Shown here piece after piece: positions 1 to 5,646 of a DNA stretch of 5,646 nucleotides. Made by a program: the position numbers and the translations under genes. The stretch spans positions 1 through 5,646 of the forward strand of contig PBEX01000037.1 in assembly GCA_002718515.1 (NCBI GenBank), written 5' to 3'. The stretch is from Phycisphaerae bacterium (GTDB lineage: Bacteria; Planctomycetota; Phycisphaerae; Phycisphaerales; SM1A02). The notes under the pieces are model-generated. The model searched no databases and was not told the DNA's origin. It saw only the letters and a program-made list of their open reading frames with translations. Positions within the stretch are counted from its first letter, which is position 1. Every line of letters starts with the position of its first letter.

Positions 1-363
1 GACCTTTTGGTTAATCAAGAAGACAATGCATGGCCCAACACATTCCGGCAAAGCTGGCTGATTCCAGCAGTCGAACATATCCAAGCAAGTCGGTATCGAA
101 GAGAAGCGATGCAAAAGATGTATCAATGGATGAACGATTCATTTGATGGCTTCTTAACACCCGGCTATAGCAATTTACTTTTGATTGCGAATAACACTGG
201 TCAACCTGCAACTGTGCAACGAACTGGTATGCTCAATGGCAAGCCCCTTGCAACAACAATTATTGGCCGGCTCTTTGATGAATCCACAATTTTGCGCATG
301 AGCATGGCACTAGAAGCAGAATTAAAGGTTTCTACCATTAGACCGCCTATTTCATCCTCATAA
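1..363 (+). CDS. Amidase-signature family enzyme (GatA-like), C-terminal fragment
   Basis: Partial gene: the reading frame is open from base 1 and ends at TAA 361-363, so only about the last 120 residues are present. The TTG at base 7 is not the start, because the protein clearly begins upstream. The segment LIANNTGQPATV, followed by a G-x-P-L turn and IIGRLFDESTILRM, matches the C-terminal part of amidase-signature enzymes (N-x-T-G-x-P-A ... P-x-x-x-x-x-I-G-R-x-F-D-E-x-x-x-L), and the RPP near the end is also usual. Family members hydrolyse amides, or act as the glutamine amidohydrolase subunit GatA in Gln/Asn-tRNA formation. The catalytic Ser-cisSer-Lys residues lie in the missing N-terminal part, so activity and substrate cannot be judged. 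Many family members are generic amidases, and without gatB or gatC in view I do not assign gatA. No signal peptide can be assessed. The next gene starts 49 bp downstream on the same strand but is functionally unrelated. Confidence 0.8.
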   Translation, partial: DLLVNQEDNAWPNTFRQSWLIPAVEHIQASRYRREAMQKMYQWMNDSFDGFLTPGYSNLLLIANNTGQPATVQRTGMLNGKPLATTIIGRLFDESTILRMSMALEAELKVSTIRPPISSS

Positions 364-412
364 TCCCTGCTTTTTACTCGCCATTGAGCAGAGCATTCCG
401 TACACTAAGTAG
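364..412. other. Short spacer between amidase and protease genes
   Basis: 49 bp with no convincing promoter, terminator hairpin or Shine-Dalgarno site. The protease ATG at 413 follows AAGTAG, which is at best a very weak ribosome site. Whether the protease is co-transcribed with the amidase cannot be decided from the sequence. Confidence 0.4.
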
Positions 413-2497
413 ATGCAATACTTGATTACTGTACTGTTCCTGCACATTGCCTCATGTACTTTTGCATTTGGACAAGCACCACCATTGTTAACAAAACATA
501 TCGATCTTGGCATTCAAATTCAACATACAAAAAAGACAACAAACGTTGCTTCACTTCATGAAGTTGTGACGCTTGATAACACATCATCCTTTCAGATTGA
601 CTTCCGCGGAACGAAACTTACTGAGACCGCAGTCATCCGCATGACATCAGTTTACGATGGTGCTGTTCAACATCTCAATCATTCATCACTTGTTCAATGG
701 CAGTACAAAAGTGCTTGGTTTAATGGCAACACTGTTGTTGTTGAACTCATCGAAAATGGCAACGGCGACTCTTCAAAACTCAACATTCACCAAGCCATAA
801 CATTTGAACAAAATGAATTTGAACAGTCAATCTGTGGAGGCGTAGATGATCGCGAACTCAGTTATGAAGCGAGAACAGCAAGAGCGATGCCTATAGGTTG
901 CACTGCTTGGATTATAGATGACGTCAACCGAACATTCCTCTCTGCAGGACACTGTTCTAGTGGGAATGGCAATTCACTCGGCATCATGCAATTCAATGTT
1001 CCCCTCAGTGATGCAAACGGAAACTATCAACATCCCGGGCCTGAAGACCAATACCCAGTAGACGTCGATTCAATTCAGTACACTCCAGACACATACATCG
1101 GAAATGACTGGGCGTATTTTGGGTGTTTCCCAAACTCTGAAACTGGGCTTACTCCTTACGAAGCCCAACAATCCTATTTTGAACTTGCAGATGAAGCACC
1201 TGGAGTCAATGGACAACAAATCCGCATTACTGGTCATGGCACAACATCTGCGCCAGTCAGTAACACATGGAATGGTGTTCAGAAAACTCATGTTGGACCT
1301 TTTACTCAATCAGAAGACAACACAATCGCTTATTACACAGACACAACAGGCGGCAATAGTGGTTCTGCCGTGTTGGATGAGTCAACTGGCCTAGCCATTG
1401 GCATACATACAAATGGCGGTTGTTCAAGTTCAAGCAATCAGAATCATGGTTGCGCCATTCACAATGCAGGGCTCCAAAAAGCACTTGCGAATCCACAAGG
1501 CGTGTGTATCCCAAACATCTTACAGTTCGGGTTTCCAAATGGAGTACCGACGCAGACAAATCCAAATCAAGAAACGCCAATCTATTTTAATGTTGGGCCG
1601 GGGACGCAACTACCAGTTGTTGACAGCGTCATGTTGCACGTTTCAGTGAACGGTGACATCATGAGTGACCCTGTAGAACATATTGGTGGCGAGTCATACA
1701 CCGCAACACTGCCCGCAGTTGATTGTGGAGACGATGTGACTTTTTGGTTTAGTGCTACTGGCAGTGCTGGAGACACAGCGTACTCACCATTTAACTACGA
1801 AGATGCGCCATACACCCTCGTTGTCGGCGAGATCGTAAAAGTTTTTCTGAGTCTTGAATCATTTGATAATGGGCTGCCTTCAGACTGGACCCTTGATGGA
1901 CTATGGAATGCATCCTCTACTTGCATCCCAAATGGAGATTGCGGCGAAGCACCATTTATGTATTTTGGTGACGAAAGCAGTTGCACTTATGACAATGGAA
2001 ACACTGTCAGTGGCTTACTGAACTCCCCTACCTATTCATTTGACGACGCTGTCTCAGAAGTTGCAGTGTCTTTTTGCTATGCACTTCTAACGGAATCGTC
2101 TAGTTCGTACGATTTTGCGAGTGTTTACGCAAATGGCACTTTAGTAAATGAACTGAGTGATTCTGAAGATTGGTCTACGCATTCATTCAGTGCCATGCCT
2201 GATGAGGATGGCATGCTAAATCTATCATGGGGCTTTGACTCTATTGATGATGTGTTCAATGATTTCAGAGGTTTTCACATTGACAACGTTCAATTAACCT
2301 TAGTTACTGTTGAATGTGATGATTCGAGTGATTGCCCAACTGATGTCAACGGCGACGCAATGACAAATGTCACTGACCTACTTCAAGTGATTGACAATTG
2401 GGGACAAAATGGCGGGCCCGCTGACGTCAATCAAGACGGAACCGTCAATGTCTCTGATGTTCTACTCATTGTGAGCGAGTGGGGAGTTTGCGAGTAA
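413..2497 (+). CDS. Secreted V8/trypsin-like serine endopeptidase with C-terminal dockerin-type repeats
   Basis: A 694-aa exported protease. Residues 1-21 form a Sec signal peptide (LITVLFLHIASCTFAFGQ). Residues ~22-150 are probably a propeptide. The chymotrypsin-fold domain spans ~155-365. It has SAGHC with His180 and a Cys163/Cys181 pair in the place of the classical C42-C58 disulfide, Asp232 in GNDWAYFG, and Ser316 in TTGGNSGSAV. The 136-residue His-Ser distance is normal for the fold. GIHTNGG with His332 resembles glutamyl endopeptidases (V8 type), where this His helps select Glu at P1; that specificity is inference. Residues ~370-475 are a beta-rich module starting FGFPNGVP. Residues ~484-625 are a jelly-roll-like module (FDNGLPSDWT ... 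FHIDNVQLT). Residues 644-693 are two dockerin/EF-hand repeats with putative Ca ligands D644, N646, D648, N652, D655 and D671, N673, D675, N679, D682. The ATG at 413 has no clear Shine-Dalgarno site but places the signal peptide exactly at the N-terminus. The gene converges with the sialidase-like gene. Confidence 0.92.
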   Translation: MQYLITVLFLHIASCTFAFGQAPPLLTKHIDLGIQIQHTKKTTNVASLHEVVTLDNTSSFQIDFRGTKLTETAVIRMTSVYDGAVQHLNHSSLVQWQYKSAWFNGNTVVVELIENGNGDSSKLNIHQAITFEQNEFEQSICGGVDDRELSYEARTARAMPIGCTAWIIDDVNRTFLSAGHCSSGNGNSLGIMQFNVPLSDANGNYQHPGPEDQYPVDVDSIQYTPDTYIGNDWAYFGCFPNSETGLTPYEAQQSYFELADEAPGVNGQQIRITGHGTTSAPVSNTWNGVQKTHVGPFTQSEDNTIAYYTDTTGGNSGSAVLDESTGLAIGIHTNGGCSSSSNQNHGCAIHNAGLQKALANPQGVCIPNILQFGFPNGVPTQTNPNQETPIYFNVGPGTQLPVVDSVMLHVSVNGDIMSDPVEHIGGESYTATLPAVDCGDDVTFWFSATGSAGDTAYSPFNYEDAPYTLVVGEIVKVFLSLESFDNGLPSDWTLDGLWNASSTCIPNGDCGEAPFMYFGDESSCTYDNGNTVSGLLNSPTYSFDDAVSEVAVSFCYALLTESSSSYDFASVYANGTLVNELSDSEDWSTHSFSAMPDEDGMLNLSWGFDSIDDVFNDFRGFHIDNVQLTLVTVECDDSSDCPTDVNGDAMTNVTDLLQVIDNWGQNGGPADVNQDGTVNVSDVLLIVSEWGVCE

Positions 2498-2500
2498 CCA

Positions 2501-3610
2501 TCAATCTTTTGGGAGCAAAGCATCCATATCACTCAGTTTTAAATGGATACCGCGAATGTATGGTTTTTTAACGCCATCCCAATGACCATACGTCACAGTG
2601 AAAATTGTTCCGTCTGGAAGCAGTTCAACACCAGGATACGCACAGTCACCTCGGTGCGTATTGTCAGACAATCGAATGCGATACTGCCCTTCCTTACCCT
2701 GTTCTAAATCATCAAAGGTACCGACCCATGCGACCCAATCGCCTTTGCTCGGACTTTCATTTCCAGTATCACGGAATGAAACAAAGAGTCGACCATCATT
2801 TGTGTACGTTGCCTGATGTCTGTCGCCTGTGAGCGAACCGGACATTGCTACTGGCGTACTCCATGTTTTGCCATTATCATTGCTGAAACAGATTTGGCTA
2901 TTTGCCTTACGACTGTTCTCTCGTAAGAGCATTGCGTACTTTTTCCCATCAGGTGATTTGATTAGCCCTGGTTCGCATAAATGCAGTTCAGGATTATGGG
3001 CAACAACACGAGGTGCACTCCACGTCACACCGCCATCTGTAGAATCAACTGCGTACACATGAAACGCACTCCACTTTCCACCCTCTTTAATGAACCGGCC
3101 ATCATCGTGAAAGAATGCTGTGTAACTTCCTTTACCGGTTTCGATGACATCGGCCATCGCAACGATTCCGCCATAATCACCAATCTTTTCTAGTTCGCTC
3201 CAAGTGACTCCATCATCTTCACTCACGGACATGCGAACGGGATACAAACTTGAAAAAAGAATGAGCCGCTTTGTACCCTCAGCATCTACTACTGGATACA
3301 CATGAGGCGTTTCCTTTGAAGTCGCCCACGAATCTGGAACTGGCAATCGCTCACTCCAAGTATGACCACCGTCAACACTTTTCTTCATCACTAGCGCGCC
3401 CCTACCATGCCCTTTTGGATACATGCATAAAATCGTCTTGCCATCTTCAAGCAAAACAGTAGTTGGATGTCCTAAGTATTGCCCCTCTTCCTTATCAACA
3501 GTCACTTGCATGTCACTTTTGTGAGCGATATCGACTTGAGGAATAGAAAACCCGGTCGGATTAAGCAAAAACAATGAGAGTATGGAATGTATAATCATGG
3601 GTCCTATCAT
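2501..3610 (-). CDS. Exported sialidase-family (BNR/Asp-box) beta-propeller protein
   Basis: A 369-aa protein if read from ATG 3610. It has a hydrophobic N-terminus (IIHSILSLFLL) suggesting export. Four exact S-x-D-x-G-x-T-W Asp-boxes, at ~78-85 (SVDGGHTW), 130-137 (SEDDGVTW), 190-197 (STDGGVTW) and 243-250 (SNDNGKTW), show a sialidase-type propeller. The catalytic layout is partly kept: CEPG (Glu213) followed about 17 residues later by LLRE (Arg230), FRDTG (Arg280), and CAYPGVELLPDG (Tyr325) where sialidases have the Tyr nucleophile. The N-terminal R-I-P arginine is replaced by HPTT, so true exo-sialidase activity is uncertain; the substrate may be another sugar, sulfated or uronic. RDTG...KGDWVAWVGTFDD and YGHWDG are features I associate with uncharacterised sialidase-like proteins of PVC bacteria and Bacteroidetes. 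Start is ambiguous. ATG 3598 has AGGA only 3 nt upstream. TTG 3637 has AAGG 4 nt upstream and adds an Arg to the n-region, but would overlap the divergent gene. It ends 3 bp from the protease stop. Confidence 0.88.
   Translation of the reverse strand: MIGPMIIHSILSLFLLNPTGFSIPQVDIAHKSDMQVTVDKEEGQYLGHPTTVLLEDGKTILCMYPKGHGRGALVMKKSVDGGHTWSERLPVPDSWATSKETPHVYPVVDAEGTKRLILFSSLYPVRMSVSEDDGVTWSELEKIGDYGGIVAMADVIETGKGSYTAFFHDDGRFIKEGGKWSAFHVYAVDSTDGGVTWSAPRVVAHNPELHLCEPGLIKSPDGKKYAMLLRENSRKANSQICFSNDNGKTWSTPVAMSGSLTGDRHQATYTNDGRLFVSFRDTGNESPSKGDWVAWVGTFDDLEQGKEGQYRIRLSDNTHRGDCAYPGVELLPDGTIFTVTYGHWDGVKKPYIRGIHLKLSDMDALLPKD
3590..3595 (+). promoter_or_regulatory. Candidate -10 element of the FlgI-HEAT gene
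   Basis: An exact TATAAT lies 30 nt before ATG 3626, which would give a short leader of about 25 nt. No good -35 box sits 16-18 nt upstream (the bases there are A-rich), and the TG just before it is one base out of place for an extended -10. It overlaps the signal-peptide codons of the divergent sialidase-like gene. It could be chance in AT-rich DNA. Confidence 0.35.
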
Positions 3611-3613
3611 ACT

Positions 3614-3619
3614 GAGAAG
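3614..3619 (+). promoter_or_regulatory. Weak ribosome-binding site deciding the 3626 start
   Basis: GAGAAG ends 6 nt before ATG 3626. It is purine-rich but only a partial anti-Shine-Dalgarno match. Together with the hydrophobic N-terminus that immediately follows, it supports 3626 over the in-frame ATG at 3587. Confidence 0.4.
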
Positions 3620-3625
3620 ACGAAT

Positions 3626-5521
3626 ATGAGATTCCAACCTACCTTAAAAATCCTAACCTTATTGCTGTTAGCGCTGTTGATGAACTGCGAGACTGTTCAG
3701 CGCGCTGAAGAAGTCAAGCGACCTACGCGCGCAAACATTGGAACCGATTACAGTGAAGTCCCAAGCATGCTTAGAGGGACAATCAAACAGCATGTTGCAT
3801 TGATGGGATATTCAAGCACCTACAAGGATAGTTATGAACCTGTGATTGCATCAGGGTATGGCCTCGTCGTAGGACTAAAAGGAACTGGCTCAAGTGACAT
3901 TCCGCCACAAGTCCGCGCTCATATGATTGCGGATTTAGCACGTCGTGGCATTGGCGAATCAACGCGCGGTTGGGGTGATGTAACACCAGAGCAACTCATC
4001 AATTCCGAAGATACTGCAGTTGTGATCATCGAAGCCGTGATTCCACAAGCTGCTACTGGACGAAAACCAAGCAGAGGAAATCTCAGACCTGACCACCCTT
4101 CTCTTAGAGGGACGCTGTTTGATGCGAGAGTCAGAGCAGAACCAAGCAGTGCAACGACAAGTTTAGAAGGTGGCTATTTATTGCCATCACTTCTTCGTAC
4201 AGGTCAGTTAACGACGGGACGAAGCCAAACTCGTGAAATTGCTTTTGTCTCTGGTGATGTCTTCCTCAACCCATTTGCAAATCCTGGCTCTGTTGGTTCA
4301 GATGCAGTGCACCGTACCTCTGGCAGAATTCTTAAAGGTGGCGAAGTGCTTCATAACTTGCCGATGCGGCTCGTTTTACTTGAACCGAGTCACACACGGT
4401 CTTCTTTGATTCAAAATGCAATTAACCGCGTTTTTCCTGAAGAATTTGGTCAAGATGGACCAACTGCTCGCGGCATCAGTGATGAACAGATTGAAATCAG
4501 AGTTCCACCTTCCTGGAAAGATGATGTTCCTACGTTTATGGAAATCATGAACCACATCACAATCCGCTCTCAACAACCTGAATCAGTTGCGATGTCAGTG
4601 AAGCGTTTGCTCATTACAGACCCAAGTCCTAAAAATGCTGATGCAGCATCGTGGAGATGGCGCGCGCTTGGTGATCGAATCCTGCCGGTACTCCGCGATC
4701 TATATGACTCGCCAGAAGATTTGCCGAGAAACGCAGCACTTAAAGCAGGTGGTCGACTCAAGGATCCTATCGCTATTCCTTTCTTGCTTGAAGAAACAAA
4801 ACAGGGGAACTCACTTGGCGCAAGAATTGAAGCAATTCACTTGCTTAAAGATATGCCGCAAGATCCTCGCATCATGTTTGGGCTCAGACCGCTTCTCGAT
4901 TCAATTGATGTTGAGATACGATTGCAAACTGCTGAAGCACTCATCGAGAGAAGAGACCCAGCTGTCCAATCATTTGTTATTGATGATAAATTCGATTTAC
5001 TATGGCTTCCATCTTCACATGAACTTGTGTACGTCACTCAATCAGGTGAGCCGCGAATCATCATAACTGGTGATGTCAACATTCAAACACCACTTTCATT
5101 AAACACTTGGAACAACAACCTTCTTGTCAAAGAAAGCGCAGATGATGAGTCGACTGTTGACGTTCGATATCACAATGAAGACAGTGGGCAAACATCACAT
5201 CACAAGATTACGACATCACTGCCCAACTTCACGATGTTCCTCGCCCACCACTCGACACCTGAAGAACCAGCCCCAGGGCTTGACTTGTCATACAGCAGGA
5301 CGATTGGAGCAATCCACGAGTTATGGCGTCAAGAATATCTCAACGCTGATTTCAAAGTTGAACAAGACAGATTACTCGCTGTCATTCAACGACTTACGAA
5401 TGATATGACGTTTACCCCAAGGCCAGATTTTGTAACTGAAGATGAAGAAACGCTTCCCCCACCAACGTTTCTTGAGGTTCCAACACCTGAAGAACTTGGA
5501 ATTTCCGACCCGGAAGCATAA
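3626..5521 (+). CDS. FlgI (P-ring)-like lipoprotein with HEAT-like repeats
   Basis: A 631-aa protein from ATG 3626. This start is preferred over in-frame ATG 3587, which would bury the signal peptide behind 13 polar residues. Residues 1-20 are a signal sequence ending in LLMNC, so Cys21 is probably lipidated, although Asn at -1 is an atypical lipobox residue. Residues ~60-330 resemble the flagellar P-ring protein FlgI. Matching landmarks are SGYGLVVGLKGTG (76-88; FlgI has IGYGLVVGLNGTG), a VIIEAVIP strand (133-140), TSLEGGYLLPSLL (178 on), SGDVFLNPFANPG, SGRILKGGEVLHNLP (232 on) and SLIQNAINRVFP. Residues ~343-450 look like about three HEAT-like helical repeats (RNAALKAGGRLKDPIAIPFL; ARIEAIHLLKDMPQDPRI; IRLQTAEALIERRDPAV). 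Residues 451-595 are unassigned, and ~596-631 is an acidic, Pro-rich tail. FlgI is normally about 365 aa, not lipidated and encoded with flgH and flgJ; none of that holds here, so flgI is not assigned. An envelope structural or scaffold role is inference. Confidence 0.82.
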   Translation: MRFQPTLKILTLLLLALLMNCETVQRAEEVKRPTRANIGTDYSEVPSMLRGTIKQHVALMGYSSTYKDSYEPVIASGYGLVVGLKGTGSSDIPPQVRAHMIADLARRGIGESTRGWGDVTPEQLINSEDTAVVIIEAVIPQAATGRKPSRGNLRPDHPSLRGTLFDARVRAEPSSATTSLEGGYLLPSLLRTGQLTTGRSQTREIAFVSGDVFLNPFANPGSVGSDAVHRTSGRILKGGEVLHNLPMRLVLLEPSHTRSSLIQNAINRVFPEEFGQDGPTARGISDEQIEIRVPPSWKDDVPTFMEIMNHITIRSQQPESVAMSVKRLLITDPSPKNADAASWRWRALGDRILPVLRDLYDSPEDLPRNAALKAGGRLKDPIAIPFLLEETKQGNSLGARIEAIHLLKDMPQDPRIMFGLRPLLDSIDVEIRLQTAEALIERRDPAVQSFVIDDKFDLLWLPSSHELVYVTQSGEPRIIITGDVNIQTPLSLNTWNNNLLVKESADDESTVDVRYHNEDSGQTSHHKITTSLPNFTMFLAHHSTPEEPAPGLDLSYSRTIGAIHELWRQEYLNADFKVEQDRLLAVIQRLTNDMTFTPRPDFVTEDEETLPPPTFLEVPTPEELGISDPEA

Positions 5522-5579
5522 AAAACAAGCGTTTATTGGCTATTTAGGGGCGATAACACCGATATTTTTCTTGTGAGAA

Positions 5580-5598
5580 ATGGTAATGTAGTTACCAT
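5580..5598. repeat. Perfect 7-bp inverted repeat, possible operator
   Basis: ATGGTAA-TGTAG-TTACCAT: two perfect 7-base arms around a 5-base centre, 59 nt after the stop of the FlgI-HEAT gene. There is no following T-run, so it is a poor terminator. Its size and symmetry suit a dimeric repressor site. A loose promoter (TTGTGA at 5571-5576 and TACCAT at 5593-5598, spacing 16) overlaps it, which would fit an operator for a gene beyond the right edge. No regulator is visible, so this is conjecture. Confidence 0.35.
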
Positions 5599-5608
5599 AG
5601 AGCATTCT

Positions 5609-5641
5609 AAGACCCATTTTTTAACACGATAAATGGGTTTT
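5609..5641 (+). terminator. Candidate hairpin terminator downstream of the FlgI-HEAT gene
   Basis: The arms ACCCATTT (5612-5619) and AAATGGGT (5631-5638) pair perfectly around an 11-nt loop. The stem extends outward by a G-U and two A-U pairs to 5609/5641. The stem is AT-rich, and the T-run at its 3' side is only four bases before CGAGA, so intrinsic termination would be weak. It is the only terminator-like structure near the end of the 3626-5521 gene. Confidence 0.35.
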
Positions 5642-5646
5642 CGAGA

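Noticed and set aside
7..9. TTG at base 7 as a real start codon for the amidase fragment
   Set aside because: The frame is open to the window edge and the encoded segment corresponds only to the C-terminal part of the amidase family, so the gene is cut by the window.
364..395. Possible terminator between amidase and protease genes (CTTTTT followed by GAGCAGAGC)
   Set aside because: Only 3-4 base pairs can form and the T-run is on the wrong side of any hairpin.
3587..3625. Upstream in-frame ATG at 3587 as the start of the FlgI-HEAT protein
   Set aside because: It would put 13 polar residues ahead of the signal sequence and lipobox, and the candidate -10 element overlaps it. ATG 3626 gives a standard signal peptide and a better-placed ribosome site.
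3636..3662. Near-repeated CCTACCTTAAAAATCCTAACCTT stretch
   Set aside because: It is explained as codons of the FlgI-HEAT signal peptide. Two imperfect short copies are not enough to call a repeat or operator.
4635..5066. A 143-codon ATG-started plus-strand frame inside the FlgI-HEAT gene
   Set aside because: It is out of frame with a gene that has clear domain similarity across the same bases. The translation is Cys/Ser/Leu-rich with no family-like motif, so it is a shadow frame.
5633..5646. ATG at 5633 as the start of a new plus-strand gene
   Set aside because: Only four codons are visible before the edge, there is no ribosome site, and it lies in the 3' arm of the candidate terminator hairpin.

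Overview
The window holds three complete protein genes and the 3' end of a fourth. G+C is in the mid-40s percent by eye. The best guess for the source is a marine member of Planctomycetota, probably Phycisphaerae-like. Three things point there: a large secreted protease ending in a dockerin-type EF-hand pair (DVNGD.. / DVNQDG..), a sialidase-like Asp-box protein of the kind common in PVC bacteria, and a FlgI-like protein that is not part of a flagellar operon. Shine-Dalgarno sites are weak or absent, which also fits. The taxonomy is inferred from protein style only; there is no rRNA or marker gene here.

Layout. (1) Bases 1-363 (+) encode the C-terminal ~120 residues of an amidase-signature (GatA-like) enzyme. 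(2) Bases 413-2497 (+) encode a 694-aa secreted V8/trypsin-like serine protease with His180-Asp232-Ser316, followed by a beta-rich module, a jelly-roll-like module and a C-terminal dockerin-like pair. (3) Bases 2501-3610 (-) encode an exported sialidase-family beta-propeller protein with four exact Asp-boxes. It converges on the protease gene with only 3 bp between the stop codons. (4) Bases 3626-5521 (+) encode a predicted lipoprotein in which a FlgI (P-ring)-like region is joined to HEAT-like repeats and an unassigned C-terminal region. It is divergent from the sialidase-like gene, with about 15 bp between the most likely start codons. (5) Bases 5522-5646 are non-coding or undetermined and contain two inverted repeats.

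There is no obvious single operon or pathway. The shared theme is export: three of the four proteins carry signal peptides or a lipobox and should act in the periplasm, at the envelope or outside the cell. The protease and sialidase-like protein fit breakdown of external protein and glycan material. The FlgI-HEAT lipoprotein is the least explained gene and the one most worth following up. I found no mobile element, CRISPR array, tRNA or rRNA.
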